DNA of 64,000 bases from Lutibacter sp. A64 (GCF_022429565.1 NZ_CP092487.1:1459001-1523000), one strand, 5' to 3'; positions 27,119 to 38,884 are shown, counted from the first letter of the stretch. The notes: generated by a model from the sequence alone, not told the origin. Numbers and translations: made by a program.

Positions 27119-27149
27119 CAAATATACAAATCCTTTTATATTTGACAAA
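27119..27149 (-). promoter_or_regulatory. rpmH promoter
   Basis: Minus strand: TTTG (27149-27146), exactly 19 bases, TATATTTG (27126-27119). This is a perfect Bacteroidota consensus. The leader to the rpmH ATG is about 70 bases, long enough for ribosomal-protein style control, though no clear structure was seen. Confidence 0.82.
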
Positions 27150-27447
27150 CAGATTTTTAAAAAAAATAAAAAATAATATTCATTAGTAAATCTCACAGCT
27201 TCTCAAGGTAATAAATATAGGCTTTCTACATATTCTAAATATTATAAAAAATACTGACTTTTAAAGAAAAACTAAACATTTAGCTTTGTAAGAAACACTT
27301 TTTTTGAAAAGAATCATAAAAATTCTAAAACAACTCCTCTTTTTAAGAAAGTTTTTTAATTACATTTTAAAACTTCTTTTAAGTTTTTTTTAAATAAATA
27401 GTTTATATTTGAATTACTAACCCAATTAATTTAAAACTTTATTATTT
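27150..27447. other. Non-coding gap before the aquaporin gene
   Basis: AT-rich divergent region between rpmH and aqpZ. No ORF or RNA gene was recognised. TATATTTG at 27404-27411 fits the -7 consensus for aqpZ, without a clear -33. Confidence 0.5.
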
Positions 27448-28137
27448 ATGAAAAAATTAGTAGCAGAATTTATTGGTACAGCTTGGTTAGTGCTGGGCGG
27501 TTGTGGTAGTGCAGTTTTTGCAGCTGCATTTCCAGATTTAGGAATTGGGTTTACAGGCGTAGCCTTAGCATTTGGTTTAACAGTAGTAACTATGGCTTAT
27601 GCCATTGGACATATTTCTGGTTGCCATTTAAATCCAGCGGTTTCTATCGGCTTATGGGCTGGAGGTCGTTTCGACAAAAAAGACTTATTACCTTATATTG
27701 CCGCACAAGTATTAGGTGGTATTGCAGGTGCTGGTATTATTTACTTAATCTTATCTGGAAAACCAGGTTTTGAAATTGGTGGATTTGCCGCAAACGGATA
27801 TGGAGAGCATTCTCCTGGTGGTTATAGTTTACAAGCCGCTCTTATTACAGAAATAGTTATGACTTTTATGTTTTTAATAATTATTTTAGGCGCAACACAC
27901 TCTAAAGCTCCAAAATATTTAGCTGGATTGGCAATTGGTTTAGGACTAACACTTATTCACTTAATTAGTATACCTATTACAAATACTTCTGTAAACCCAG
28001 CAAGAAGTACAAGTCAAGCAATTTTTGTTGGCGACTGGGCTTTAAGTCAACTATGGTTATTCTGGCTAGCACCAATTGCAGGTGCAATTCTAGCAGGGTT
28101 AATTTATAAATTTATCTCTCCAGAGACAAAAGAGTAA
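27448..28137 (+). CDS. aqpZ: Aquaporin Z-type water channel
   Basis: 229 residues, six membrane helices, with both signature loops [11 protein letters not shown] and [11 protein letters not shown]. The start [25 protein letters not shown] is characteristic of AqpZ rather than glycerol facilitators. It mediates water flow across the inner membrane during osmotic change. It is a single-gene unit with its own terminator. Confidence 0.95.
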   Translation: MKKLVAEFIGTAWLVLGGCGSAVFAAAFPDLGIGFTGVALAFGLTVVTMAYAIGHISGCHLNPAVSIGLWAGGRFDKKDLLPYIAAQVLGGIAGAGIIYLILSGKPGFEIGGFAANGYGEHSPGGYSLQAALITEIVMTFMFLIIILGATHSKAPKYLAGLAIGLGLTLIHLISIPITNTSVNPARSTSQAIFVGDWALSQLWLFWLAPIAGAILAGLIYKFISPETKE

Positions 28138-28159
28138 ACTACTAACACCTTATATATTT

Positions 28160-28210
28160 AAAAGCTATGCTTAAATATTGATAAATTAATCAATAACAGC
28201 ATAGCTTTTT
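28160..28210 (+). terminator. Two-tier hairpin terminator after aqpZ
   Basis: Outer stem AAAGCTATGCT (28161-28171) with AGCATAGCTTT, inner stem ATTGAT (28177-28182) with ATCAAT (28189-28194), followed by a T run. It starts 23 bases after the aqpZ stop. Confidence 0.8.
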
Positions 28211-28435
28211 TATTTAAAAAACATAAAACACACATTATCAGTGCAATATATTCATTTAAATTATAAAAAAAACTTCAAAACAAACAAATTATATTCAAAA
28301 TTAACCCAACAGAACAATATCCGACAAAAAAACTCTAAAGACCACTAACTTAAACATAAATGGGGTAATATAGCACATATTATAAATGATTTAAATACTT
28401 ATTTTTGCGATAAAATTTCTAAAAATTAAAGAATT

Positions 28436-30079
28436 ATGGTTAATGAATATAGCAAATGGCATCACTCATACAAGCCAGCTAAAAAATATGATAAAAAAGT
28501 AGCATATTTTAGTATGGAGTTTGGTATTCACCAAGCTTTAAAAATATACTCTGGTGGTCTAGGTTTTTTAGCAGGTTCACATATGCGTTCTGCATTTGAA
28601 CTTAAACAAAACATGATAGGTATTGGAATGCTGTGGAAATACGGTTATTACGATCAAGGAAGAAACGAAGACAGAACATTAAGAACAGATTATATAGAAA
28701 AAACATATAACTTTTTAGAAGATACTGGAATTGAAGTTGAAGTACCTCTTCACGATAATCCAGGAGTAAAAGTTAGAGCTTACATCTTAAAACCAGAAAT
28801 TTTTGGTTGTGTACCAATGTATCTTTTAAGTACAGATATTGAAGGAAATGATCACCTATCTAAAACCATTACAAATCACCTATACGATTCTAACGAACTA
28901 ACTAGAGTTTCTCAAAGTATTATTTTAGGTATTGGTGGAGCAAAAGTAGTTGAAGCATTAGGAGGTGCAGATATGTACCACTTAAACGAAGGACACGCAC
29001 TACCTGCTTTCTATTATTTAAGAGATAGAGGTGTTAAAAAAGAACAATTTGCTTTTACAACTCACACTCCTGAAAAAGCAGGAAATGAAGAACGTGATGC
29101 AAGACACTTAAATAGATGTGGATTTTTTGGGAGAACACTTTCTGAAGAAGAATTAAGAACTGAAATGGTAAATGATGGTATGATTAATTATACTGTTTCT
29201 GCCCTAAGAATGGCTAATAAATCTAACGCAGTATCTAAACTACACGCTGTTGTTTCTAATGATATGTGGAAAGGTTATAAAGGAATTAGCAAAATTATTC
29301 CAATAACTAATGCCCAAAATCAAAAATTTTGGCAAGACGAAGAAATAAAGAATGCTTTTCAAAAGAAAAGTGCTAAAAAATTTAAGGCTCGTAAAACAAC
29401 ACTTAAAAATGAATTATTTGATATTGTTTTAAATCAAACTCAAAAAAGATTTGACCCAAATGTACTAACAATTGTTTGGGCTAGACGTTTTGCTGGCTAC
29501 AAAAGAGCTGACATCTTTTTATATGATCTTAAACGTTTTGAAAAATTACTTTCTAACGATAAATATCCTGTACAAATAATTTGGGCTGGTAAACCTTATC
29601 CAAAAGATTACTACGCAATTGATATCTTCAATCATTTAGTAAACTTTTCAAAAAACAGAAAAAATTTAGCCGTTTTAACAGGTTATGAAATTGATCTTTC
29701 TAAAGAACTTAAATGTGGTTCAGATATTTGGTTAAACACTCCAAGAATTACACGCGAAGCTTCTGGAACAAGTGGTATGACTGCTGCTTTTAACGGTTCT
29801 GTAAATGTTTCAATTAACGATGGTTGGATTCCTGAATTTGAAAAAAATGGCAAAAACTGCTTTGTATTACCTGAATTAGATTATAAAAAACCTGTTTGGG
29901 AACAAGACGAAGAAGATTGTGCTAACCTTTTTGATATACTTGAAAACAAAGTACTACCTACATATTATGACGAGCCAAAAAAATGGCAAGAAATTGTATT
30001 TAATAGTATTGGAGATGTAATTCCTGAATTTACAAGTAACAGAATGGCTAAAGAATACTACGAAAAACTATATAGTTAA
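28436..30079 (+). CDS. Alpha-glucan phosphorylase-like protein (GT35), PLP lysine apparently replaced
   Basis: 547 residues, in the range of short alpha-glucan phosphorylases. FSMEFGIHQALKIYSGGLG at the N terminus, HLNEGHA near 185, FTTHTPEKAGNEERDA and the C-terminal REASGTSGM-AAFNGSVN region are clear family marks. Phosphorylases degrade glycogen to glucose 1-phosphate using pyridoxal phosphate bound to a Lys in the segment read as GMKAALNG or GNMKFMLNG. Here that position is Thr (residue 449, codon ACT at 29780). The protein may not bind PLP as a Schiff base, so it could be a transferase with altered chemistry. No glycogen synthesis genes are adjacent. Confidence 0.8.
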   Translation: MVNEYSKWHHSYKPAKKYDKKVAYFSMEFGIHQALKIYSGGLGFLAGSHMRSAFELKQNMIGIGMLWKYGYYDQGRNEDRTLRTDYIEKTYNFLEDTGIEVEVPLHDNPGVKVRAYILKPEIFGCVPMYLLSTDIEGNDHLSKTITNHLYDSNELTRVSQSIILGIGGAKVVEALGGADMYHLNEGHALPAFYYLRDRGVKKEQFAFTTHTPEKAGNEERDARHLNRCGFFGRTLSEEELRTEMVNDGMINYTVSALRMANKSNAVSKLHAVVSNDMWKGYKGISKIIPITNAQNQKFWQDEEIKNAFQKKSAKKFKARKTTLKNELFDIVLNQTQKRFDPNVLTIVWARRFAGYKRADIFLYDLKRFEKLLSNDKYPVQIIWAGKPYPKDYYAIDIFNHLVNFSKNRKNLAVLTGYEIDLSKELKCGSDIWLNTPRITREASGTSGMTAAFNGSVNVSINDGWIPEFEKNGKNCFVLPELDYKKPVWEQDEEDCANLFDILENKVLPTYYDEPKKWQEIVFNSIGDVIPEFTSNRMAKEYYEKLYS

Positions 30080-30105
30080 TTGTAGTTAAGCTTTTAAAAC
30101 TTTTT

Positions 30106-30148
30106 AAGAGACTGTCTAAAAATTTAATTTTTTAGACAGTCTCTTTTG
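30106..30148 (+). terminator. Strong terminator after the phosphorylase-like gene
   Basis: A 17-bp perfect stem AAGAGACTGTCTAAAAA / TTTTTAGACAGTCTCTT, followed by TT. Confidence 0.88.
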
Positions 30149-30257
30149 TGTTTTAAATAAAATACCTCGTATTTTTACTTAAAATACACAATACTAAATA
30201 GTAGATACCTAATACTTAATACCTGATATAAGTTTCTAACTTTTTTTCCCATTTACC

Positions 30258-31919
<1,662 letters not shown>

Positions 31920-32027
31920 TATAGAATAATTAACAAAAACCAATTATTAACGTTACTTTTAGTACTTTTGTCGGGCTTTTTGATTTTTTTTAAAAAGCTA
32001 ATGACAAATTGACATTTAATTATAGAT

Positions 32028-33923
32028 ATGGAAGAAAAAAAATTCGATTTTAATTCACTTATAGGTTTTGTGCTTCTTGGAGCAATTATGTTATGGTGGA
32101 TGTGGAGTAACCAGCCAACTCCAGAAGAAATAGCTGCAGAAGAAAAAGCAGCCATAGAAAAAGTTGAAGCTACAGAGGCAGCTACAAATACTGCTAATTT
32201 TAATACTACTAACAAAAATGTACTACAAGGCACAGATTCTTTAGCAATAGCAAGAGCAAAAAGTGAATTAGGAAGTTTTGGATATTCTACAGCCATTTCA
32301 GACGGTGAAACCATTCTAGAAAACAATGTTCTTAAATTAACAATTTCAAATAAAGGTGGACAAATTAAAGAAGCATTACTTAAAAATTATGTTACTTACG
32401 ATTCGCTACCTCTATACATTATAAAAGATCAAAACGCTTCATTTAATATTAATTTTGGAACTTCAGAAAACAGAACATTAAATACAAAAGATTTAATGTT
32501 TGAACCAACCTTAACAAAAAATGGTTCTAATGAAGTACTCTCAATGAAATTAAAAGTTTCAGACTCTAAATATTTAGAATATAGATATGAAATTAAACCA
32601 GATGAATATATGGTTGATTTCAATATTAAATCTCAAGGTTTAAGCACTTCTTTAAATTCAGCACAACAAATTACTTTAGATTGGAGTTTAGATGGGTTTA
32701 GTAACGAAAAAAGTATTCGTTACGAAAATCAACAAACGCAAATGTATTATGAAAAAGAAAATGAAGATATAGATTACCTATCTATAAGTGGTGAAGATGA
32801 TGCTGAAGAATCTGACGTAAACTGGGTGGGCTTTAAACAACATTTTTTTTCAGCAATATTAATAACTGACAAAGCATTTGACAATGCAAAATTAACTACT
32901 GCTACATTAACCAAAGATGAAGAAATTGATACCGTTTTTACAAAAGCATTTGCTTTAAAAACGCCTTTAAAATTAGAAGCTGGAGAATTTAATTACAATA
33001 TGGATTGGTATATTGGACCAAACGATTACCAAATTCTAAAAAAATACGATAGAAATATTAAAGAAATTGTAAATTTAGGTTGGGGAATTTTTGGTTATAT
33101 AAACCGTTTAATTTTTGTACCTGTATTTAATTTCTTACAAGGTTTTATTGGTAACTATGGTATTATTATAATATTACTAACCATTGTTGTTAGAATTATT
33201 ATGTCGCCATTAGTTTATAAATCATACCTATCTAGTGCAAAAATGAAGGTTTTAAAACCTGAAATGGAAGAAATTAACAAGCGTTTACCTGGTAAAGAAA
33301 ACGCCATGAAACGTCAACAAGAAACAATGGCTGTACAAAGCAAAGCCGGTGTTAGTCCGCTGTCGGGTTGTATTCCTGCCTTATTACAAATGCCTGTATT
33401 CTTTGCATTGTTTAGATTTTTCCCATCTAATATAGATTTACGTCAGAAAGGATTTTTATGGGCAGACGATTTATCATCTTACGATTCTGTGTTTGAACTT
33501 CCATTTCATATACCAATGTATGGATCGCACATTAGTTTATTTCCAATATTAGCATCTGTAGCAATTTTCTTTTATATGAGAATGAGTCAAAGTCAACAAA
33601 TGAATATGCAGCAACCTGCACAAGAAGGTATGCCTGATATGCAAAAAATGATGAAAATGATGATGTACCTATCTCCTATTATGATGTTAATTTTCTTTAA
33701 TATGTATGCTAGTAGTTTAAGTTTATACTATTTTGTTTCTAACTTATTAACCATAACAATTATGTTAGTTATTAAGAATTATATTATAGATGAAGAAAAA
33801 ATTCATGCTAAAATTGAAGAAAATAAAAAGAAACCTAAAAAAGAAGGTAAGTTTAGAAAACGTTTAAATGAAGCGATGAAACAAGCGCAAGAACAGCAAG
33901 CAAACCAAAAAAAGAAACGATAA
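32028..33923 (+). CDS. yidC: Membrane protein insertase YidC
   Basis: 631 residues. N-terminal membrane anchor (about 9-24), a large periplasmic beta domain (about 85-335), then the conserved insertase core of five helices beginning at GFIGNYGIIIILLTIVVRII with the GCIPALLQMPVFFALFRF region, and a Lys-rich cytoplasmic tail. YidC inserts and folds inner-membrane proteins alone or with Sec. Length and layout match Gram-negative YidC. A terminator-like hairpin follows at 33945-33979. Confidence 0.97.
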   Translation: MEEKKFDFNSLIGFVLLGAIMLWWMWSNQPTPEEIAAEEKAAIEKVEATEAATNTANFNTTNKNVLQGTDSLAIARAKSELGSFGYSTAISDGETILENNVLKLTISNKGGQIKEALLKNYVTYDSLPLYIIKDQNASFNINFGTSENRTLNTKDLMFEPTLTKNGSNEVLSMKLKVSDSKYLEYRYEIKPDEYMVDFNIKSQGLSTSLNSAQQITLDWSLDGFSNEKSIRYENQQTQMYYEKENEDIDYLSISGEDDAEESDVNWVGFKQHFFSAILITDKAFDNAKLTTATLTKDEEIDTVFTKAFALKTPLKLEAGEFNYNMDWYIGPNDYQILKKYDRNIKEIVNLGWGIFGYINRLIFVPVFNFLQGFIGNYGIIIILLTIVVRIIMSPLVYKSYLSSAKMKVLKPEMEEINKRLPGKENAMKRQQETMAVQSKAGVSPLSGCIPALLQMPVFFALFRFFPSNIDLRQKGFLWADDLSSYDSVFELPFHIPMYGSHISLFPILASVAIFFYMRMSQSQQMNMQQPAQEGMPDMQKMMKMMMYLSPIMMLIFFNMYASSLSLYYFVSNLLTITIMLVIKNYIIDEEKIHAKIEENKKKPKKEGKFRKRLNEAMKQAQEQQANQKKKR

Positions 33924-33944
33924 ATTATCTTTTTTTTAAAATCT

Positions 33945-33979
33945 AAGTCCTTTTGTTTTATCAGAGGGACTTTTTTTTT
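33945..33979 (+). terminator. Terminator-like hairpin after yidC, repeated downstream
   Basis: AAGTCC (33945-33950) pairs with GGACTT (33967-33972) across a 16-base loop, followed by a run of T. The same sequence, slightly changed, occurs before the second copy of the duplicated gene (about 34520-34554). It also overlaps the -33/-7 elements proposed for the next gene. Confidence 0.55.
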
Positions 33980-34007
33980 ACTTTTGTTAAAACCCCAATA
34001 AATGTTT

Positions 34008-34445
34008 ATGCTTACTTCAAAGAGTTCTTATAAAATTTTACCAGACCACAATCTTATTGTTGAGTATCATGAAAAAAAAATAGATATTCATTCTTATAGT
34101 ACCTTTAAACTTAAAATAATTGAAGACCCATTATATTCTAAACATTTAAATTATATTATAAATTTTAAAAATGTTGATTTTAAAATTTCACCTAATGAAA
34201 TTGAGGAATATGTAGTTGATTTAAAGAAATTATCCTCAATTTTAGTTAAAAAGAAATTAGCTTTTATAACAAGAACCCCAAACCAAATTGTTCCTGCCAC
34301 TTTGTATAAAATGAAACAAAATGAGTTAAATCAAGCTGTTGAAATTTTCTCAACTTATGAAAGTGCTATAAATTGGTTAAAAATAGATCTAACTCCAAAT
34401 GAGCTTGATGAAGTATATAAAGAATTAAAATGTTTTAATCATTAA
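34008..34445 (+). CDS. Uncharacterised protein, first copy of a tandem pair
   Basis: 145 residues from ATG 34008, chosen over ATG 34002 because it lines up with the second copy. The sequence is alternating helix and strand (SSYKILPDHNLIVEYHEKKI, then FKNVDFKISPNEIEEYVVDL, FITRTPNQIVPATLYK, EIFSTYESAINWL), a pattern resembling SpoIIAA/STAS-like proteins, but no signature is strong enough to name a family. No signal peptide or membrane segment. The TACTTTTG element upstream (33980-33987) is likely its -7 box. Confidence 0.75.
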   Translation: MLTSKSSYKILPDHNLIVEYHEKKIDIHSYSTFKLKIIEDPLYSKHLNYIINFKNVDFKISPNEIEEYVVDLKKLSSILVKKKLAFITRTPNQIVPATLYKMKQNELNQAVEIFSTYESAINWLKIDLTPNELDEVYKELKCFNH

Positions 34446-34584
34446 CCGCTACTTATATTAGAACAAAAAAACTAGTAAAATAGCAAACTAAATGGTAAAT
34501 CGTGCCATTTGTTAAGTTCTACGTCCTTTTGTTTTAGCAAGGGGACTTTTTTTTTACTTTTGTCCACAATCCCAATATAAACTT

Positions 34585-35028
34585 ATGACTACTTTAAAAA
34601 GTACTTATAGAATTATTAGCGACCTTAACCTTATTCTAGAATGCCATGGAGGTAGTTTAGATGTAAATTCTTATATTAAATTTAAGCAGAAACTATTTAA
34701 CGATGTAAATTTTAAAACTGGTCTAAATCATTTTATTCATTTTAGAAATACAATCTTTATAAATCCTGAAGAAGATTTAATAAAATTCGTTGATTTTATT
34801 AAAAATAATACCTCTAAATTGGGGGAAAGAAAAGTAGCTTTTGTTACAAGTACACCTAGCCATGTAGTTACCACTACAATTTACAACTCATTACTATCAG
34901 ATGTTAAACAACAAGTTTCTGTTTTTTCTACAAATAACGCAGCTTTTAATTGGCTAATAGTACATCCTTTAAACATAAACGAATTAAATACAATAGTTAA
35001 TACTATGGAAAAAGAAGTTACCGAATAA
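34585..35028 (+). CDS. Uncharacterised protein, second copy of the tandem pair
   Basis: 147 residues, clearly homologous along the whole length to the protein at 34008-34445: STYRIISDLNLILECHGGSL, then HFRNTIFINPEEDLIKFVDF, FVTSTPSHVVTTTIYNSL and VSVFSTNNAAFNWL line up with it. The noncoding sequence before each copy is also alike, including a hairpin, a T run and ACTTTTG. I cannot assign a function. The two copies have diverged substantially, so the duplication is not recent; each may have its own role or partner. Confidence 0.75.
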   Translation: MTTLKSTYRIISDLNLILECHGGSLDVNSYIKFKQKLFNDVNFKTGLNHFIHFRNTIFINPEEDLIKFVDFIKNNTSKLGERKVAFVTSTPSHVVTTTIYNSLLSDVKQQVSVFSTNNAAFNWLIVHPLNINELNTIVNTMEKEVTE

Positions 35029-35130
35029 TTCTTTTTTTTATTTTATAAGATCTTTGCATTTTATTAAAAGCTTTTTACTTGAAGGATTAGCTAAAATTTA
35101 TCATATTTGCTAACTCTTTTAAAAAAACTT

Positions 35131-36561
35131 ATGAAAGCTACATTTAACTATCTTTTAATTTTTGCAGCAACTTTATTTATTTTTTCTTGTTCTAAAGAAA
35201 ATGAAACCGTTGTTACAACACCTGAAAATACTTTAAAAAAACTAACCATATTTCATATAAACGACCAACACGGACAATTAAATAATTTTGCTAAAATAAA
35301 AGACATTGTAACCAAAGCTAAAAAAGAAACAAATGTTTTATTAGTATGCAGTGGTGACATTTTTTCTGGAAATCCTGTTGTAGATAATCATCCTGAAAAA
35401 GGGTTTCCAATGATTGATTTAATGAACAAAACTGGTTTTGATATTTCTGTAATTGGTAACCACGAATTTGACTATGGAGAATCTATTTTAAAAGATAGAT
35501 TCAACCAATCTCAATTTGAATGGATTTGTGCTAATGTTACTATGGATAATAGTGAAATTCCACAGCCTAATGCTTATAAAACCATTTTAATTGATGATTT
35601 AAACGTTACTTTTTTAGGCTTAGTAGAAACCAACGGAAAAGAAGATGACATTATACCTTCTACACATCCTTGGCGAGTTAAAAATTTAACTTTTGAAAAA
35701 TATCAAAATGTAATTTCTAACTATGCTCAGCTTAAAGAAAGCGAAAATGCCGATGTTTTTATTGCACTTACACATTTAGGAAAGTCTTCAGATTATAATA
35801 TTGCAAACAATTATCCGTATTTTGATTTAATAATTGGAGGGCATTCACATTCTAAATTAAATACAGAAATAAATAATATTCCTATATACCAAGCTGGATC
35901 TAATTTAAATTATCTCGGTAAAATAGAATTAGAAATTGAACATAAAAAAATAGTAAAATCATCCTACACTTTAATAGATTTAAATAACTACCAAGAGTTT
36001 GACAGTGCTATAAAAGATTTAATTGACACCTACAATATAAACGCTAACTTAAACGATGTTATTGGCTATTCTGAAGCTTATCATAATAAATCTAGTGTAG
36101 GTAGTTTTTACTCAGATGCGTTAAGAATGCAAATGGATGTTGATATTACTTTTCAAAATACTGGAGGTATTAGAGCTACTTTAAACGAAGGTGATATTAT
36201 AAAAAGTGAAATATACAGTATAGATCCTTTTAGCAATCGTAGCGTTACTTATACAATGACTGTTGCTGAAATAAAAAACTTTTTAAAAGGTAGTAAGGCT
36301 TCAATATATTATTCAGGCGCTTATATTGAACAGGAAAATAACAATATTGTTATTAAAAATAAAAATCATCAAGTTTTAGATGATACAGAAATACTAACAG
36401 TTGGTTTAAACGACTATATTCCTGCCGTTTACGACACTTATTTTACCAAAACACCTACATTTTTACCAAATACAACCGCAGAAATTTTAATAAATTATTT
36501 AGAAAGCACTAGTACTCCAGTAAATTATACGCAGGTTGATAGTTACTTTAGATATCAATAA
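35131..36561 (+). CDS. 5'-nucleotidase / metallophosphoesterase lipoprotein
   Basis: 476 residues from ATG 35131; the TTG at 35107 is rejected because the Met at 35131 begins a clean lipoprotein signal ending at LFIFSC. The catalytic metallophosphatase domain shows IFHINDQHGQL, CSGDIFSGNP, IGNHEFDYGE, THLGKSSDYN and IGGHSHSKL, which supply the two-metal site. The C-terminal nucleotidase domain has FQNTGGIRATLNEGDI. It should hydrolyse nucleotides or related phosphates outside the inner membrane for phosphate and nucleoside uptake. It is monocistronic, ending at a terminator. Confidence 0.92.
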   Translation: MKATFNYLLIFAATLFIFSCSKENETVVTTPENTLKKLTIFHINDQHGQLNNFAKIKDIVTKAKKETNVLLVCSGDIFSGNPVVDNHPEKGFPMIDLMNKTGFDISVIGNHEFDYGESILKDRFNQSQFEWICANVTMDNSEIPQPNAYKTILIDDLNVTFLGLVETNGKEDDIIPSTHPWRVKNLTFEKYQNVISNYAQLKESENADVFIALTHLGKSSDYNIANNYPYFDLIIGGHSHSKLNTEINNIPIYQAGSNLNYLGKIELEIEHKKIVKSSYTLIDLNNYQEFDSAIKDLIDTYNINANLNDVIGYSEAYHNKSSVGSFYSDALRMQMDVDITFQNTGGIRATLNEGDIIKSEIYSIDPFSNRSVTYTMTVAEIKNFLKGSKASIYYSGAYIEQENNNIVIKNKNHQVLDDTEILTVGLNDYIPAVYDTYFTKTPTFLPNTTAEILINYLESTSTPVNYTQVDSYFRYQ

Positions 36562-36572
36562 AACTATCTTAA

Positions 36573-36626
36573 AAAAATATCACTCTAAATCCTACTTACT
36601 TCAAGCATATTTAAAGTGATATTTTT
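36573..36626. terminator. Bidirectional terminator between the nucleotidase gene and purC
   Basis: Stem AAAAATATCACT with AGTGATATTTTT across a roughly 25-base loop, with short extra pairing (AAAT/ATTT) inside, between convergent genes. Confidence 0.7.
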
Positions 36627-36637
36627 CTAAACTTTTT

Positions 36638-37594
36638 TTAGTTTTTCTTATTTAAAAAAGCTAAAATATTTTGTTCAATTCTTTCAGAGATATTACTTAC
36701 ATCCGATTTTACAAAGGTTTCTCCTATAATATTTTCATATAACTCAATATATCTTTCTGATATTTCTTGAATTTTCTCATCACTCATATCAGGCACTTTT
36801 TGTCCTTCTAAACCTTGAAAATCATTTGCTATTAACCATTGACGTACAAATTCTTTAGACAATTGTTTTTGAGCCTCTCCTCTACTTTGTCTTTCTTCAT
36901 AACCTTCAGCATAAAAATAACGTGAAGAGTCTGGTGTATGAATTTCATCAATCAATAAAATTTTACCATCTTTTGTTTTTCCAAATTCATATTTTGTGTC
37001 TACTAAAATTAAACCTCTTTCGGCAGCAATTTCAGTTCCTCGTTTAAATAAAGTACGTGTATATTTTTCCAATACTTCGTAATCTTCTTTTGAAACTATT
37101 CCTTTAGAAATTATTGCTTCTTTTGAAATATCTTCATCGTGATCACCATCTTCTGCTTTGGTTGCAGGCGTAATTATTGGTTCAGGAAATTTATCATTTT
37201 CTTTCATTCCTTCAGGCATTGGAACACCACAAAGCAATCTTTTACCTGCTTTATATTCTCTAGCCGCGTGCCCAGACATATAACCACGAATTACCATTTC
37301 CACTTTAAAAGGTTCACACAAATGACCAATAGCTACATTTGGATCTGGAATTGCAACAATCCAATTTGGTACAATATCTTTAGTTGCGTCCATCATTTTT
37401 GAAGCAATCTGATTTAATATTTGCCCTTTATATGGAATTTGTTTTGGCATTACAACATCAAATGCAGAAAGTCTATCTGACGCAATCATCACTAAAATTT
37501 CATCATTAATATTATAAACTTCTCTAACTTTTCCTTTATAAAAAGATTTTTGTTTAGGAAAATTATATGCTGTGTTATTAATTGTATTGCTCAT
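36638..37594 (-). CDS. purC: Phosphoribosylaminoimidazole-succinocarboxamide synthase
   Basis: 318 residues, the longer variant usual in Bacteroidota and eukaryote-like SAICAR synthases. It joins aspartate to CAIR in purine synthesis. Motifs include [10 protein letters not shown] (ATP site), [35 protein letters not shown] text, [11 protein letters not shown] and [13 protein letters not shown]. It is a single gene with a terminator downstream; phoH lies upstream on the same strand, separated by about 150 bases including a tandem repeat. Confidence 0.96.
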   Translation of the reverse strand: MSNTINNTAYNFPKQKSFYKGKVREVYNINDEILVMIASDRLSAFDVVMPKQIPYKGQILNQIASKMMDATKDIVPNWIVAIPDPNVAIGHLCEPFKVEMVIRGYMSGHAAREYKAGKRLLCGVPMPEGMKENDKFPEPIITPATKAEDGDHDEDISKEAIISKGIVSKEDYEVLEKYTRTLFKRGTEIAAERGLILVDTKYEFGKTKDGKILLIDEIHTPDSSRYFYAEGYEERQSRGEAQKQLSKEFVRQWLIANDFQGLEGQKVPDMSDEKIQEISERYIELYENIIGETFVKSDVSNISERIEQNILAFLNKKN

Positions 37595-37711
37595 TTTATT
37601 ATTGTTTAACTATTGATTTAATTATTTAATTGTAAAAACTTACCTTATTCCACAAAATTATAGATGTATCTTTTGGTATCAATTTCTCTCAAATATGTTT
37701 TTCCACATACA

Positions 37712-37742
37712 ACTGATAACTGATAACTGATAACTGATAACC
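37712..37742. repeat. Seven-base tandem repeat, ACTGATA x4
   Basis: Four perfect copies of ACTGATA plus a partial unit, in the gap between purC and the phoH-like gene. It lies just beyond the phoH stop on the minus strand. Confidence 0.9.
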
Positions 37743-37748
37743 AAAAAA

Positions 37749-38702
37749 TTACTCCCTCCCGACTTCCAAACTTTTATACGCAGAGATTATTTGTTTTACC
37801 AATCTATGTCTTATTACATCTTTTTCATCTAAATGCACAAACGCAATTCCTTTTACATTTTTAAGTGTTAACATAGCCTCTTTTAAACCAGAAACTTGCC
37901 TTCTAGGCAAATCAATTTGACCAGGGTCTCCATTCACCACAAATTTAGCATTTTTCCCCATTCTGGTTAAAAACATTTTCATTTGGTTATGCGTTGTGTT
38001 TTGTGCTTCATCTAATATTACAAAGGCATTGTCTAAAGTTCTACCACGCATAAACGCCAATGGTGCAATTTGAATGACACCTTTTTCTATATAAGAGTCC
38101 AATCTTTCAAAAGGAATCATATCTCTTAAAGCATCGTATAAAGGTTGCATATAAGGATCTAATTTTTCTTTTAAATCCCCAGGCAAAAACCCTAAATTCT
38201 CACCAGATTCTACTGCAGGACGTGTTAAAATAATACGTTTTACTTCCTTTTCTTTCAATGCTTTTACGGCTAAAGCAACTGCGGTATATGTTTTACCTGT
38301 ACCTGCCGGACCAATAGCAAAAAGCATATCATTTACATCCATAAACTCAACCATTTTACGCTGATTGTCTGTTTGTGCTTTTATTAATTTTCCACCAACT
38401 CCGTGCACCAAAACACCTTCAGAAAACTTAGAACTTTTATGCTCTTTTCCATTTGAAGTTAATATACGCTCAATACTATTTTCGTCTAATTTATTATAGC
38501 GATTAAAGTATTTTATAAGCATTTCTACCCGTTTTTCAAACTCATCTAAAATAATTGATTCTCCATAAGCTTTTAAGCTAGTACCACGAGCAACTATTTT
38601 AAGTTTTGGATAATACTTTCGTAAAATATCTACGTTTGAGTTCTGAGCACCAAACAAATCGCTTGGATTTATCTCTGTTAATTCAATAATACGTTCGTTC
38701 AA
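37749..38702 (-). CDS. PhoH-family ATPase (PhoH-like/YbeZ type)
   Basis: 317 residues. Walker A AIGPAGTGKTYTAVALAVKAL near 130, the segment RPAVESGENLGFLPGDLKEKLDPY, and Walker B FVILDEAQNTTHNQMKMFLTRMG near 230. PhoH/YbeZ proteins are RNA-linked ATPases that often act with the YbeY endonuclease in ribosome quality control. The start is TTG at 38702; no ATG is available, and the first residues NERIIELTEI look native to the family. The TTG lies in a TACATTTG sequence that resembles a -7 element, so the exact start has some doubt. Confidence 0.9.
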   Translation of the reverse strand: MNERIIELTEINPSDLFGAQNSNVDILRKYYPKLKIVARGTSLKAYGESIILDEFEKRVEMLIKYFNRYNKLDENSIERILTSNGKEHKSSKFSEGVLVHGVGGKLIKAQTDNQRKMVEFMDVNDMLFAIGPAGTGKTYTAVALAVKALKEKEVKRIILTRPAVESGENLGFLPGDLKEKLDPYMQPLYDALRDMIPFERLDSYIEKGVIQIAPLAFMRGRTLDNAFVILDEAQNTTHNQMKMFLTRMGKNAKFVVNGDPGQIDLPRRQVSGLKEAMLTLKNVKGIAFVHLDEKDVIRHRLVKQIISAYKSLEVGRE

Positions 38703-38884
38703 ATGTATAAAGTGTTAAGTTTAATTCAATAAAAATGTACATAAAATAACCGAATAAATGATTAGATTTGCATAACAAATTTAAATATATCAAATAACAA
38801 TAATTAAGCTTTTAAAATAAGTTTTAAACATTTTATTAAGGATATATAATTGCTATTCATTAAAAAAAATCGCACATAAATTTT

